A stretch of DNA of 64,000 nucleotides from Kineococcus xinjiangensis (GTDB taxonomy: Bacteria > Actinomycetota > Actinomycetes > Actinomycetales > Kineococcaceae), in contig NZ_PTJD01000006.1 of the NCBI RefSeq assembly GCF_002934625.1, forward strand, positions 211,086-275,085, read 5' to 3'. Shown piece after piece: positions 25,823 through 35,718 of this stretch (positions are counted from its first letter, which is position 1; each line of letters opens with the position of its first letter). The position numbers were made by a program, and so were the translations under genes. The notes below the pieces were generated by a model. It made no database searches. It was not told where the DNA came from and was given only the letters and a program-made list of their open reading frames with translations.

Positions 25823-28585
25823 GTGGCCAGACGCGACGAAGCAGGCTCGAGGAGCGGCGCCGCCAACCCCGGCCCGATCCTCAACGGGCTCCCCAGCCAG
25901 CTGCCGGACATCGACCCGGACGAGACGGCGGAGTGGCTCGCCTCGCTCGACGGTGTGGTGGACGAGCGCGGCCAGAACCGGGCCCGCTACCTCATGCTCC
26001 AGCTGCTGCAGCGCGCTCGGGAGCGCCAGGTCGGCGTCCCCAGCCTCACGGCGACGGACTACATCAACACCATCGGCCCGGAGCAGGAGCCGTGGTTCCC
26101 CGGCGACGAGGAGGTCGAGCGCCGCTACCGCGCCTGGATCCGCTGGAACGCGGCGATCATGGTGCACCGGGCGCAGCGCCCGGGCATCGGCGTGGGCGGG
26201 CACCTGTCCAGCTACGCCTCCTCCGCGACGCTCTACGAGGTCGGCTTCAACCACTTCTTCCGGGGCAAGGACCACGCCGGCGGCGGCGACCAGATCTACA
26301 TCCAGGGGCACGCCTCCCCCGGCGTCTACGCCCGCGCGTTCCTCGAGGGCCGCCTCACGCAGGACCAGCTCGACGGCTTCCGCCAGGAGCGCTCGCACAC
26401 CGGCGGCGGGCTGTCCTCGTACCCGCACCCGCGCCTCATGCCGGACTTCTGGGAGTTCCCGACGGTGTCGATGGGCCTCGGCCCGATCAACGCCATCTAC
26501 CAGGCGCAGTTCAACAAGTACCTGCACAACCGCGGCCTGAAGGACACCTCCCAGCAGCACGTGTGGGCGTTCCTCGGCGACGGCGAGATGGACGAGCCGG
26601 AGGCGCGCGGCCTGGCGCACGTGGCCGCCAACGACGAGCTGGACAACCTCACGTTCGTCGTCAACTGCAACCTGCAGCGCCTCGACGGGCCCGTCCGCGG
26701 CAACGGCAAGATCATCCAGGAGCTGGAGGCGTTCTTCCGCGGTGCGGGCTGGAACGTCATCAAGGTCGTGTGGGGCCGGGAGTGGGACCCGCTGCTGGGG
26801 GCCGACGCCCAGGGCGCGCTCGTGAACCTCATGAACGCCACCCCCGACGGGGACTACCAGACGTACCGCGCGGAGAACGGCGCCTTCATCCGCGAGCACT
26901 TCTTCGGCCGCGACCCGCGGACCGCGAAGCTCGTGGCGAACCTCAGCGACGAGCAGATCTGGCAGCTCAAGCGCGGCGGGCACGACTACCGCAAGGTCTA
27001 CGCCGCCTACAAGGCCGCGACCGAGCACCACGGCCAGCCGACGGTGATCCTCGCCAAGACCATCAAGGGTTACGCGCTGGGCCCGCACTTCGCCGGGCGC
27101 AACGCCACCCACCAGATGAAGAAGCTGACGCTGGAGGACCTGAAGCTCCTGCGCGACAGCCTGCGCATCCCGATCTCCGACGAGGACCTCGAGCGCGACC
27201 CGTACCAGCCGCCGTACTACCACCCCGGTGACGGCGACGAGACGGTGCAGTACCTGCGCAAGCGCCGCACCGACCTCGGCGGCCCGGTGCCGCAGCGGCG
27301 CACGACCAGCTCCGCCCTGCACCTGCCGGGGCAGGACTCGTACAAGGTCGTCGAGCGGGGCTCCGGCAAGCAGGAGATCGCCACGACGATGGCGTTCGTC
27401 CGCCTGCTCAAGGACCTCATGAAGGACAAGGAGTTCGGCGAGCGGGTCGTGCCGATCATCCCCGACGAGGCGCGCACGTTCGGGATGGACTCCCTGTTCC
27501 CGACGCTGAAGATCTACAACCCGCACGGGCAGGAGTACACGTCCGTCGACCGCGACCTGATGCTGGCGTACAAGGAGTCCCCGCAGGGGCGCATCCTCCA
27601 CGTCGGCATCAACGAGGCCGGGGCCACCGCGGCGTTCACCGCCGTCGGGTCCTCCTACGCCACGCACGGCCTGCCGATGGTGCCGATCTACATCTTCTAC
27701 TCGATGTTCGGCTTCCAGCGGACGGGCGACGCGATCTGGGCGGCGGCGGACCAGATGACGCGGGGCTTCCTCATCGGGGCCACGGCCGGCCGGACCACCC
27801 TGACCGGTGAGGGGCTGCAGCACGGCGACGGGCACTCCCCGCTGCTGGCGTCGACCAACCCGGCGGTCGTCACGTACGACCCGGCGTACGGCTACGAGCT
27901 CGGGCACATCGTCCGCGACGGCCTGCGCCGGATGTACGGGGAGAACGCCGAGAACGTCATCTACTACATCACCGTCTACAACGAGCCGATGGTGCAGCCG
28001 GCGCAGCCGGAGGACGTCGACGTCGAGGGCATCCTCAAGGGCATGCACCGCATCTCGCGGGCCGAGAACGACGGGCCGCGGGTGCAGCTGCTGGCGTCGG
28101 GCGTCGGGGTGCAGTGGGCGCTGGAGGCCCAGCAGCTGCTGCGCGACGACTGGGGCGTGGCGGCGGACGTGTGGTCGGTGACCTCGTGGAACGAGCTGCG
28201 CCGGGAGGCCATCGAGTGCGAGGAGCACACCTTCCTCAACCCAGGTGAGGAGGCACGGGTGCCGTACGTGACGCGGCGCCTGAAGGAGACCTCCGGGCCG
28301 GTGGTGGCGGTCAGCGACTACATGCGCGCGGTGCAGGACCAGATCAGCAACTGGGTGCCGACGGACTTCGCCTCCCTGGGCGCGGACGGCTTCGGCTTCT
28401 CCGACACCCGGCCGGCGGCGCGGCGGGCCTTCCACATCGACGGCCCGTCGGTGGTGGTGCGCGCGCTGGAGATGATCGCCAAGCGCGGGGAGGGCGACTG
28501 GCGCGCTCCGGGCCACGCGATCGAGAAGTACCGGCTGCACGACGTGCGGGCCGGCCGCTCCGGCAACGCCGGCGGCGAGTCGTGA
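25823..28585 (+). CDS. aceE: Pyruvate dehydrogenase E1 component, homodimeric
   Basis: 920 aa from a GTG with GGGAGG 9 nt upstream; an earlier GTG at 25766 lacks such a site. E1 decarboxylates pyruvate with thiamine diphosphate and feeds the acetyl group to E2. The ThDP motif is [12 protein letters not shown] ending near NCN. Other blocks are [49 protein letters not shown], and [12 protein letters not shown]2/E3 genes are not nearby. A perfect 16-bp hairpin follows. Acetyl-CoA made here would feed the fatty-acid genes 2.4 kb downstream. Confidence 0.97.
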   Translation: MARRDEAGSRSGAANPGPILNGLPSQLPDIDPDETAEWLASLDGVVDERGQNRARYLMLQLLQRARERQVGVPSLTATDYINTIGPEQEPWFPGDEEVERRYRAWIRWNAAIMVHRAQRPGIGVGGHLSSYASSATLYEVGFNHFFRGKDHAGGGDQIYIQGHASPGVYARAFLEGRLTQDQLDGFRQERSHTGGGLSSYPHPRLMPDFWEFPTVSMGLGPINAIYQAQFNKYLHNRGLKDTSQQHVWAFLGDGEMDEPEARGLAHVAANDELDNLTFVVNCNLQRLDGPVRGNGKIIQELEAFFRGAGWNVIKVVWGREWDPLLGADAQGALVNLMNATPDGDYQTYRAENGAFIREHFFGRDPRTAKLVANLSDEQIWQLKRGGHDYRKVYAAYKAATEHHGQPTVILAKTIKGYALGPHFAGRNATHQMKKLTLEDLKLLRDSLRIPISDEDLERDPYQPPYYHPGDGDETVQYLRKRRTDLGGPVPQRRTTSSALHLPGQDSYKVVERGSGKQEIATTMAFVRLLKDLMKDKEFGERVVPIIPDEARTFGMDSLFPTLKIYNPHGQEYTSVDRDLMLAYKESPQGRILHVGINEAGATAAFTAVGSSYATHGLPMVPIYIFYSMFGFQRTGDAIWAAADQMTRGFLIGATAGRTTLTGEGLQHGDGHSPLLASTNPAVVTYDPAYGYELGHIVRDGLRRMYGENAENVIYYITVYNEPMVQPAQPEDVDVEGILKGMHRISRAENDGPRVQLLASGVGVQWALEAQQLLRDDWGVAADVWSVTSWNELRREAIECEEHTFLNPGEEARVPYVTRRLKETSGPVVAVSDYMRAVQDQISNWVPTDFASLGADGFGFSDTRPAARRAFHIDGPSVVVRALEMIAKRGEGDWRAPGHAIEKYRLHDVRAGRSGNAGGES

Positions 28586-28604
28586 CCCTGCGCTGAGCGC
28601 CTCC

Positions 28605-28640
28605 GAGGAGGGCCGGTCCCCGTCGGGACCGGCCCTCCTC
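28605..28640 (+). terminator. Hairpin terminator after aceE (16-bp perfect stem)
   Basis: Arms 28605-28620 and 28625-28640 are perfect complements around the loop cgtc. It begins 20 nt after the aceE stop. No U-tract follows. Confidence 0.85.
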
Positions 28641-28696
28641 GCACGTCCACCCGTTCCCCCGGCCCCCCGCGCCCTCGCGCCCTCCCGCCCTCGCGC

Positions 28697-28798
28697 CCGG
28701 AAAGGACCCTTTCCGGGGTCGGAGACGGCCCCTGGACCCCGGAAAGGGTCCTTTCCGGCTCCAGGACGCGCGTCAGCCCCGGAAAGGGTCCTTTCCGG
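28697..28798. repeat. Three intergenic palindromes of the type ccggaaagg-NN-cctttccgg
   Basis: The copies are at 28697-28716 (centre AC), 28739-28758 (centre GT) and 28779-28798 (centre GT). The first is the exact reverse complement of the other two. The third extends to 14-bp arms over 28774-28803. Start-to-start spacing is 42 and 40 bp, close to four helical turns. They look like repetitive extragenic palindromes, paired hairpins or multi-site operators. Confidence 0.85.
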
Positions 28799-28799
28799 G

Positions 28800-28841
28800 G
28801 CTGAGGGCTGAGGGCTGAGGGCTGAGGGCTGAGGGCTGAGG
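28800..28841. repeat. Six tandem copies of the heptamer gctgagg
   Basis: Six perfect 7-bp units run from 28800 to 28841, starting inside the arm of the third palindrome. It is a likely slippage-prone microsatellite. It ends 18 nt before the convergent gene stop. Confidence 0.9.
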
Positions 28842-28859
28842 CCCGGGGTGGGTGGCGGA

Positions 28860-29543
28860 TCAGCGCCCGGAGCGGTCCGCCCGGGCGATCTGCTCCTCCA
28901 GCTCACGCAGCAGCGGGGCGACCCGGCCGCGGTCGGGGTGCTCTCCGAGAGCGCGCAGGTGCCGGCGGGCCTCCCCGTAGCGGCCGGAGTCGACGGCTGC
29001 GGCGACGAGGTGGCGGCCCGCCTCCACGTCGTGCTCCCGGGGCCGCCAGTGCCCCACCCCGAGGCTGAGGGCCTCGTCGGGCATGCCCGCGTCCCGCAGG
29101 ATCGACAGCCCCTCGGCCAGCGCCACGCCGCTGGGGTCGCGGTCGGCGGCGATGCTGAGGCGGCGCAAGGCCCCGTCGCGGTCGTCGGCGACGGAGAGCC
29201 GCGCCAGCTCCAGCAGCGGCCGCCACGCGCGGGGGCTCTGCGCGAGCTCCTCCGCGGTGGCCCACACGGCGTTGTCGGCCGCGCGCTGCGGGTCGCCCGA
29301 CTGCTGGGCCTCGTGCCCCTCGGCGGCGCGGGTGCGCACGAGCTCGGCGAGGGTGGAGAACGCGGCCCCGTCGTTGGGGTCCTCCCGCAGGGCCTCGCGC
29401 AGGCCGGCCTCGGTGACGACCGGCGCCGCGGTGGATCCCTGTGCGCGCCGGGCCCGCTGCGAGGCCGGTCCGGCGGGGGCGTCCGTCCCCGCTCGCGCAC
29501 CGCGTGGTGCGGACCTGCGGCGCAGGCGGTCGAGCAGTCCCAT
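28860..29543 (-). CDS. Helical-repeat (TPR-like) protein of unknown function
   Basis: 227 aa with GAAGGGG 7 nt before the ATG. It opens with MGLLDRLRRRSAPRG, a basic, possibly membrane-touching start, then a low-complexity stretch. From residue 45 the sequence is all helical with TPR-like spacing: LREALREDPNDGAAFSTLAELV, RAWRPLLELARLSVADD, ALRRLSIAADRDPSGVALAEGLSILRD. It probably serves as an adaptor. It lies between aceE and fasR, on the opposite strand. Confidence 0.7.
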   Translation of the reverse strand: MGLLDRLRRRSAPRGARAGTDAPAGPASQRARRAQGSTAAPVVTEAGLREALREDPNDGAAFSTLAELVRTRAAEGHEAQQSGDPQRAADNAVWATAEELAQSPRAWRPLLELARLSVADDRDGALRRLSIAADRDPSGVALAEGLSILRDAGMPDEALSLGVGHWRPREHDVEAGRHLVAAAVDSGRYGEARRHLRALGEHPDRGRVAPLLRELEEQIARADRSGR

Positions 29544-29702
29544 GCGTCCCCTTCCGTCGGCTGTGCCGAGGTGGCGGTGGTCGTCCAGGCGCTCGAACCC
29601 TAGCCCAGACGGGTGACGGTGGCCTCGCGCATCGTGAGGGCCGCGGGACGGACGTGCGGGCGGCGAGGGAGCGCCGGGGGCGGCGCACTACGCTGCCCGC
29701 CC

Positions 29703-30887
29703 GTGGATCCGGCCCGCACCGCCCTCTCGGTGGAGACCGTGCGCCGGCTGGAGGCCGCGAGCTCGGCGTTCGGCTCGGCGATCGCGGCCCGGATGGAGGG
29801 CTCGCTGCCCTGGTACCGGGCGCTGCCGCCGAGCGAGCGCTCGTGGGTGTCGCTGGTGGCCCAGGCGGGGTTCGCGTCGTTCATGCGCTGGCTGCAGGAC
29901 CCCTCGGTGGCGGTGGTGCCGGGCGCGGACGTCTTCGGCACGGCGCCGCGGGAGCTGACGCGGGCGGTGACGCTGGAGCAGACGGTGGAGCTGGTCCGGA
30001 CCGCGATCGACGCCTGCGAGGAGGGGGTCGACGCCGTCGTGACCGGTGAGGACCTGCCGCGGGTGCGCGAGGCCCTGCTGCGCTACTCCCGGGAGGTCGC
30101 CTTCGGCGCCGCGGGGGTCTACGCCCGGGCCGCGGAGACGCGCGGCGCCTGGGACGCGCGGCTGGAGGCGCTGGTCGTGGACGCCGTGCTGCGCGGGGAT
30201 CCCGAGGAGACGATCGGGTCGCGCGCCTCGGCGCTGGGCTGGCACCTGGACGCGGCCGCGACGGTGGTGGCGGGCAGCGCCGGTGACGTCGACGGCGTCG
30301 TGCCGCGGGTGCGGCGGGTGGTCCGCGGCGCCGGCGGGGACTGCCTCGTGGGCGTGCAGGGCGAGCGGCTGGTGGTGGTCCTGGGGGCGGTGGCGGACCC
30401 GCTGGAGGTGGCCGCGGCCCTGGCGGAGTCGGCGTTCGGGCCGGGGCCGGTGGTGGTGGGCCCGCAGGTGCCGGCGCTGCCGCTGGCGGGGCGCTCGGCG
30501 CGGGCTGCGCTGGCGGGGGTGGTGGCCGCACGGGCGTGGCCCGGCGCCCCCCGCCCGGTGCTGGCGGACGACCTGCTGCCGGAGCGGGCGCTGTCGGGGG
30601 ACGTCGCGGCGCGGCGGGCGCTCGTGGACCGGGTGCACCGGCCGCTGGCGGCGGCGCAGGGTGCGCTGCTGGAGACGCTGACGTCCTACCTGGAGCACGG
30701 CGCGTCGCTGGAGGGCTGCGCGCGGGCGCTGTTCGTCCACCCCAACACCGTCCGGTACCGGCTGCGCCGGGTGAGCGAGGTCTGCGGCTGGAACCCGGTG
30801 GTCCCCCGGGAGCGGTTCGTGCTGCAACTGGCGCTGCTCCTGGGCAGATTGGCCGCTCCATCGTCACCACGGTCGAACACACCGTGA
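29703..30887 (+). CDS. fasR: PucR/CdaR-type regulator of fatty-acid synthesis, FasR-like
   Basis: 394 aa from a GTG. The N-terminal region (ALSVETVRRLEAASSAFGS, PWYRALPPSERSWVSLVAQAG) is followed by a middle domain. A C-terminal HTH_30 DNA-binding domain reads LTSYLEHGASLEGCARALFVH and then PNTVRYRLRRVSEVCGW. In Streptomyces the same gene order, FasR then fabD-fabH-acpP-fabF, is known, and FasR activates that operon. The 122-bp gap to fabD is the expected binding region. The name rests on synteny plus fold. Confidence 0.88.
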   Translation: MDPARTALSVETVRRLEAASSAFGSAIAARMEGSLPWYRALPPSERSWVSLVAQAGFASFMRWLQDPSVAVVPGADVFGTAPRELTRAVTLEQTVELVRTAIDACEEGVDAVVTGEDLPRVREALLRYSREVAFGAAGVYARAAETRGAWDARLEALVVDAVLRGDPEETIGSRASALGWHLDAAATVVAGSAGDVDGVVPRVRRVVRGAGGDCLVGVQGERLVVVLGAVADPLEVAAALAESAFGPGPVVVGPQVPALPLAGRSARAALAGVVAARAWPGAPRPVLADDLLPERALSGDVAARRALVDRVHRPLAAAQGALLETLTSYLEHGASLEGCARALFVHPNTVRYRLRRVSEVCGWNPVVPRERFVLQLALLLGRLAAPSSPRSNTP

Positions 30888-31009
30888 CGGCGCGCCGACG
30901 GGCAGGTGGCCTGACGCCTGCGTGTTTGTAGGATCCGCACAACAACGCGGGTCGAAACTGGTGAGCGTCGTGACCGCGTCGGCGCTCGACGGCAGGGGAG
31001 ATTGGGTTC
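30888..31009 (+). promoter_or_regulatory. fab operon promoter region and expected FasR target
   Basis: 122 bp between fasR and fabD, locally AT-richer than the surroundings. A possible -10 element TAGGAT lies at 30929-30934, with a weak TGGCCT 16 bp upstream. GTTTGTAGGATCCGCACAAC is the natural candidate for regulator binding, but no confirmed FasR motif can be assigned by eye. Confidence 0.4.
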
Positions 31010-31975
31010 GTGCTCGTCATCGTCTGTCCGGGTCAGGGCTCCCAGGTCCCGGGGTTCCTCGCCCCGTGGCTGGAGCTGCCCGGCTTCTCCACCCGCCTGC
31101 GCTGGCTCTCCGCCGTCGCGGGCACCGACCTCGTGGCCCACGGCACGACGTCGGACGCCGAGACCATCCGCGACACCGCGGTGGCGCAGCCCCTCATCGT
31201 CGCCAGCGGCCTCGCCGTGCTGGGCGAGCTCACCGGCGCCGGCGGGGCGCTGCCGGCGGCCCTGACCAGCGGCCACTCGGTGGGTGAGATCACCGCGGCG
31301 GCCGCCGCGGGCGTCCTCACCCCGGAGCAGGCGGTCGTGCTCGTGCGCGAGCGCGGCCGGGCGATGGCCGCCGCGAGCGCCGCGACGCCGACGGGCATGA
31401 GCGCCGTCCTCGGCGGCGACGCCGAGGAGGTCGCGGAGGTCCTCGCCCGCCACGGCCTCACCGCGGCCAACGCCAACGGCGGCGGGCAGGTCGTGGCCGC
31501 CGGGACGCTGGAGGCGCTGCAGGCGCTGGCCGGGGACCCGCCGGCGAAGGCGCGGGTCGTGCCGCTGCAGGTGGCGGGCGCCTTCCACACGGAGCACATG
31601 GCCCCCGCGGTGGAGGTGCTGGCCGGCTACGCCGCGGCGCTGGAGCCGCAGCCCGCCCGCACGCCGGTGGTCTCCAACACCGACGGCGCGGTGCTCACCG
31701 ACGGACCGGAGGTCCTGCGCCGCATCGTGGCGCAGGTCAGCCGCCCGGTCCGCTGGGACCTCTGCACCGAGCGCTTCGCCGAGCTGGGCGTGACCGCCCT
31801 GCTCGAGCTGGCCCCGGCGGGCACCCTCGTCAACCTGGCCAAGCGCCAGCTGAAGGGCGTGGAGGTGCTGGCGCTGAAGGCGCCGGAGGACCTCGACCGG
31901 GCCCGCGCCCTGGTCGCGGAGCACGGCGGCACCGGCGCGCCCTCCCCCGACGTCACCGCGGCGGGTGCGCTGTGA
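31010..31975 (+). CDS. fabD: Malonyl-CoA:ACP transacylase
   Basis: 321 aa from a GTG with GGGGAG 9 nt upstream. FabD loads malonate onto ACP for fatty-acid elongation. The nucleophile Ser90 lies in SGHSVGE, the catalytic His in VAGAFHTEHM near 196, and the N-terminal CPGQGSQ motif forms the oxyanion hole. It is the first gene of fabD-fabH-acpP-fabF. Its stop overlaps the fabH GTG by 4 nt. Confidence 0.97.
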   Translation: MLVIVCPGQGSQVPGFLAPWLELPGFSTRLRWLSAVAGTDLVAHGTTSDAETIRDTAVAQPLIVASGLAVLGELTGAGGALPAALTSGHSVGEITAAAAAGVLTPEQAVVLVRERGRAMAAASAATPTGMSAVLGGDAEEVAEVLARHGLTAANANGGGQVVAAGTLEALQALAGDPPAKARVVPLQVAGAFHTEHMAPAVEVLAGYAAALEPQPARTPVVSNTDGAVLTDGPEVLRRIVAQVSRPVRWDLCTERFAELGVTALLELAPAGTLVNLAKRQLKGVEVLALKAPEDLDRARALVAEHGGTGAPSPDVTAAGAL

Positions 31976-33030
31976 GCGGCCCCGTGCAGCTGCGCACCGC
32001 GCCGTCCCGGCAGGCGCGCATCCTCGGGGTGGGCGCGCACCGCCCGCCCCGCATCATCGACAACGCGGAGGTGTGCACCTGGATCGACTCCTCCGACGAG
32101 TGGATCCAGCAGCGCACCGGCATCGTCACCCGCCGCTGGGCGGCCCCGGACGTCAGCGTCGTGGACATGTCCGAGGACGCCGCCGCCAAGGCGCTGGCCG
32201 CCGCGGGCCTGACGGGCCAGGACGTGGACGCGGTCGTCGTGGCGACGGTGTCGCACCTGCAGCAGACCCCCGCGGCCGCGGCGATCCTGGCGGACCGGCT
32301 GGGGGCGACCCCGGCGGCGGCCTTCGACATCTCCGCGGGCTGCGCGGGCTTCTGCCACGGCGTCGCGCTGGCGGGCGACCTGGTGCGCGGCGGCACGGCG
32401 ACCAACGTGCTCGTCGTCGGCGTCGACAAGCTGTCCGACTTCACGGACGTCTCCGACCGCTCGACGGCGTTCCTGTTCGCCGACGGCGCCGGGGCCGTCG
32501 TGGTGGGCGCCTCGGAGGAGGCCGGGATCGGCCCGACGGTCTGGGGCTCCGACGGCGGGCAGGCGGACGCCATCCGGTCGAAGGTCTCGTGGCTGCAGCT
32601 GCGCCGGGGCGCGGTTCCGCTGGGCGAGCAGGTGGCCGTGGAGGCCGCGGCCGCCGCGCCGGAGGCCGCTCCGTGGCCGTACCTGGAGCAGGCGGGCCAG
32701 ACGGTGTTCCGCTGGGCGGTGTGGCAGATGGCGCCCGTGGCCCAGCGCGCGCTGGACGCCGCGGGGGTGCGCGCGGAGGACCTCGACGCCTTCATCCCGC
32801 ACCAGGCCAATGCGCGGATCATCGACGCCATGGTGAAGCAGCTGAAGCTGCCCGACTCGGTGCACGTGGCCCGCGACATCACCGAGATGGGCAACACCTC
32901 GGCGGCGTCGGTGCCGCTGGCGATGGAGCGCGTGCTGGCCGATGGCGAGGCGCCGTCCCGCGGGTTGGCGCTGCTCATCGGCTACGGCGCGGGCCTGTCC
33001 TACGCGGCGCAGGTGGTCCGGCTGCCGTAG
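31972..33030 (+). CDS. fabH: 3-oxoacyl-ACP synthase III (KAS III)
   Basis: 352 aa from a GTG overlapping fabD (GTGA). FabH starts fatty acids by condensing an acyl-CoA with malonyl-ACP. The Cys-His-Asn triad is present: Cys124 (DISAGCAGF), His in FIPHQANARI and Asn in EMGNTSAAS. An N-terminal extension of about 15 residues precedes the core. Starter choice (branched or straight) cannot be read by eye. Confidence 0.97.
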   Translation: MSGPVQLRTAPSRQARILGVGAHRPPRIIDNAEVCTWIDSSDEWIQQRTGIVTRRWAAPDVSVVDMSEDAAAKALAAAGLTGQDVDAVVVATVSHLQQTPAAAAILADRLGATPAAAFDISAGCAGFCHGVALAGDLVRGGTATNVLVVGVDKLSDFTDVSDRSTAFLFADGAGAVVVGASEEAGIGPTVWGSDGGQADAIRSKVSWLQLRRGAVPLGEQVAVEAAAAAPEAAPWPYLEQAGQTVFRWAVWQMAPVAQRALDAAGVRAEDLDAFIPHQANARIIDAMVKQLKLPDSVHVARDITEMGNTSAASVPLAMERVLADGEAPSRGLALLIGYGAGLSYAAQVVRLP

Positions 33031-33140
33031 CCCCGGCCACCCGCCTCACGGGTGGCCACGTCCGACTCCCGGCGCGCGCTCCCGCGCTCCGGGCACCACG
33101 GCGGGACCGTCGGGTCCCGTCCGCGACAGAAGGAGAGCGA

Positions 33141-33386
33141 ATGGCCAGCGAGCAGGAGATCCTCAGCGGTCTCGCGGAGATCATCAACGAGGAGACCGGC
33201 CTGCCGACCGACAGCGTCGAGCTCGACAAGTCCTTCACCGAGGACCTCGACATCGACTCCCTGTCGATGATGACCATCGTCGTGAACGCCGAGGAGAAGT
33301 TCTCCGTCCGCATCCCGGACGAGGACGTCAAGAACCTCAAGACGGTCGGCGACGCCGTCTCCTACATCGCCCAGGCCCAGGGCTGA
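33141..33386 (+). CDS. acpP: Acyl carrier protein
   Basis: 81 aa, acidic and helical, with AAGGAG 6 nt before the ATG. The phosphopantetheine attachment Ser40 is in LDIDSLSMM. It carries growing acyl chains for FabD, FabH and FabF. It sits 110 nt after fabH and 91 nt before fabF, in the conserved order. Confidence 0.97.
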   Translation: MASEQEILSGLAEIINEETGLPTDSVELDKSFTEDLDIDSLSMMTIVVNAEEKFSVRIPDEDVKNLKTVGDAVSYIAQAQG

Positions 33387-33477
33387 ACCGCTGCCGGGGC
33401 CGCCTCCGCGGCCCCGGCGCACCGTCCCCCTCCATCCCCATCCCCTCGCTGACCGCTCGTGAAGGAGTTGACCGACC

Positions 33478-34731
33478 ATGACCGCAACCCCACGGCGCGT
33501 CGTCGTGACCGGGCTCGGAGCCACGACGCCCCTGGGTGGCGACGTGGCGTCCACCTGGGAGGCCGCCCTGGTGGGCCGTTCCGCGGCCAGGCCCATCACG
33601 GCGGACTGGATCGGGGAGTACGACCTGCCGATCCGCTTCGCGGCACAGGCTGCGGTGCCGGCCGTCGACGTCCTGACGCGCCAGGAGGTGAAGCGGCTGG
33701 ACCCCTCGGCGCAGTTCTCCGTCATCGCCGCCCGTGAGGCCTGGCGCGACGCCGGCAGCCCCGAGGTGGAGAGCACCCGCCTCGGCTCGGCGATCGGCAC
33801 GGGCATCGGCGGGATCTGGACGCTGCTGACGGCGTACGACACGCTCCGGGAGAAGGGCGCGCGCCGCGTGCTGCCCCTGACCGTGCCGATGCTGATGGCC
33901 AACAGCTCCACCGCCGCCGTCAGCCTGGAGTTCGGTGCGGGGGTCGGGGCCCACTCGCCCGTCAGCGCGTGCGCCTCGGGCGCGGAGGCGATCGCCTACG
34001 CCCTGGACATGATCCGCTCGGGCCGCGCCGACGTGGTGATCGCCGGCGGCACCGAGGCGGCGATCCACCCGCTGCCCATCGCCTCGTTCGCCGCGATGCG
34101 GGCCATGTCCCAGCGCAACGAGGACCCGGAGCACGCCTCCCGGCCCTTCGACAGCTCCCGTGACGGCTTCGTCCTCGGTGAGGGCGCGGGCATCCTCGTG
34201 CTGGAGGCCGAGGAGCACGCCCGGGCCCGCGGGGCGCGGATCCACGCGGAGTTCGTCTCCGCGGGCCTGTCGGCCGACGCGCACCACATCACGGCTCCGG
34301 AGCCGACGGGCGCGGGTGCCGCCCGCGCCCTCCGTGACGCCCTGCGCTCCGGCGACCTGCAGCCGTCCGATGTGATCCACGTCAACGCGCACGCGACGTC
34401 GACGCCGATCGGTGACGTCGCCGAGGTGCAGGGGCTGCGGGCGGGCCTGGGCTCGGCGCTGGACCAGGTGGCCGTCTCGGCGACCAAGTCGATGACGGGG
34501 CACCTGCTGGGTGCGGCGGGGGCGATCGAGAGCGTCCTGACGGTGCTCGCGCTGCGGGAGCGGATCGCGCCGCCGACGATCAACATCGACGACCTCGACC
34601 CCGCGGTGGACATCGACGTGGTCCGCAAGGACCCGCGGCCGCTGCCGGCGACGGGCGACCTCGTCGCCCTCAACAACGCGTTCGGCTTCGGCGGGCACAA
34701 CGTCAGCCTGGCGTTCCGCACGGCGGGCTGA
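33478..34731 (+). CDS. fabF: 3-oxoacyl-ACP synthase II (KAS II)
   Basis: 417 aa with AAGGAG upstream of the ATG. FabF elongates acyl-ACP with malonyl-ACP. Active-site Cys165 lies in PVSACASGAEA, His in VNAHATSTPIGD and the second His in KSMTGHLLGAAG. The late FGFGGHN glycine motif is intact. It is the last gene of the fab operon and is followed by a 24-bp hairpin. Confidence 0.97.
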   Translation: MTATPRRVVVTGLGATTPLGGDVASTWEAALVGRSAARPITADWIGEYDLPIRFAAQAAVPAVDVLTRQEVKRLDPSAQFSVIAAREAWRDAGSPEVESTRLGSAIGTGIGGIWTLLTAYDTLREKGARRVLPLTVPMLMANSSTAAVSLEFGAGVGAHSPVSACASGAEAIAYALDMIRSGRADVVIAGGTEAAIHPLPIASFAAMRAMSQRNEDPEHASRPFDSSRDGFVLGEGAGILVLEAEEHARARGARIHAEFVSAGLSADAHHITAPEPTGAGAARALRDALRSGDLQPSDVIHVNAHATSTPIGDVAEVQGLRAGLGSALDQVAVSATKSMTGHLLGAAGAIESVLTVLALRERIAPPTINIDDLDPAVDIDVVRKDPRPLPATGDLVALNNAFGFGGHNVSLAFRTAG

Positions 34732-34757
34732 GCGGACTCCTCCCGGCCCCGCCGGCA

Positions 34758-34812
34758 GCAGACGACGGAGCGCCCCGCCCCTTCCCCGGGGGCGGGGCGC
34801 TCCGTCGTCTGC
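34758..34812. terminator. Bidirectional hairpin terminator (24-bp perfect stem)
   Basis: Arms 34758-34781 and 34789-34812 are perfect complements with a 7-nt loop. It sits between the convergent fabF and DUF3145 genes and is the longest perfect stem in the window. Confidence 0.88.
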
Positions 34813-34865
34813 GTGGGGCCTCGCCGGCCGGGGGCGCCTCCCCGGCCGGCGCGCCGACGCCCGGG

Positions 34866-35363
34866 TCAGCCGACCTGGTGGAGCCAGCGGACGTCGGCGC
34901 CGTCGCCTGCGTAGCGGAAGGGCTCCAGCTCGGCGTCCCAGGGCTCGCCCATGGCCACCTGGAGGGCGTCGCGTACGCGCTGCGGGTCACCGAGCTCCAG
35001 GGCCGCCCGGATGCGGTCCTCGTGGACGAGGACGTTGCCGTGCACGTCAGTGGTGGCGTGGAAGATGCCGAGGGCCGGGGTGTGGCTCCAGCGGCCGCCG
35101 TCCACGCCGGGGCTCGGCTCCTCCGTCACCTCGAAGCGCAGGTGGGCCCAGCCGCGCAGGGCCGAGGCGAGGCGCGCGCCGGTGCCGGCGGGCGACTGCC
35201 AGATCAGCTCCGTGCGCTGGCAGCCCGGAGCGACCGGCTGTGGCGTCCAGTCGAGCACGACGCGCATGCCGAGGACACCGCTGGCGGCCCACTCGATGTG
35301 CGGGCACAGCGCTCGCGGTGCGGAGTGCACGAAGAGCACGCCACGTGTGGTCGCACCGGACAT
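34866..35363 (-). CDS. DUF3145 protein
   Basis: 165 aa from the ATG of MSGATTRGVLFVHSAPRALC, with the strong site GAGGAGGAACGC before it; the frame extends further upstream without one. Family blocks include HIEWAASGVLGMRVVLDWTPQPVAPG, LRGWAHLRFEVTEEPSPGVDG and WDAELEPFRYAGDGADVRWLHQVG. DUF3145 is an actinobacterial family usually next to the fab operon, as here. The function is unknown; the synteny hints at lipid metabolism. Confidence 0.94.
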   Translation of the reverse strand: MSGATTRGVLFVHSAPRALCPHIEWAASGVLGMRVVLDWTPQPVAPGCQRTELIWQSPAGTGARLASALRGWAHLRFEVTEEPSPGVDGGRWSHTPALGIFHATTDVHGNVLVHEDRIRAALELGDPQRVRDALQVAMGEPWDAELEPFRYAGDGADVRWLHQVG

Positions 35364-35718
35364 GCGTTCCTCCTCTGCGTCGGTGTGAGGGCGCCTTCCC
35401 CAAAACGACCTCGCACTGCAGCGGACGAACTCCACGTTCGGTTCGACTTCTCGTGTTCAGCTCTTCGCCGGGCCATCATGCCCGACGGCCCGACCCGGAA
35501 CCAGCACCTCGGCGCGTCGCGGCGGGCGCGTCGTGGACCGCTCCCACCGCCCTTCCCGCGACGGGCGGTGGGCGTGCGGGGCTCAACCGCGCGGCCGGCC
35601 GTGCCGATGCAAGGACGCAGGGCGACTGCGCGCCCGCACGCTCCCCGGGCGGGGGCGTCGTCGCGCACGTCCCCACGCCGGCAACCCCACGAGCAGCGAG
35701 GAACGGGAGCGGTCCGAG
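35364..35718. other. 355-bp divergent intergenic region
   Basis: The region lies between DUF3145 and a hypothetical gene on the other strand. It has a slightly AT-richer stretch at about 35400-35480 (caaaacgacctcgcactgc and gttcgacttctcgtgttc) that may hold the DUF3145 promoter. No reading frame, RNA fold or strong hairpin convinces me. Confidence 0.45.

Noticed and set aside
28697..28841. Possible CRISPR array
   Set aside because: Only three short palindromes with similar, non-unique spacers and a heptamer repeat; no cas genes.
25757..29500. 1247-codon minus-strand frame opposite aceE
   Set aside because: A shadow frame; the plus-strand protein is unmistakably AceE.
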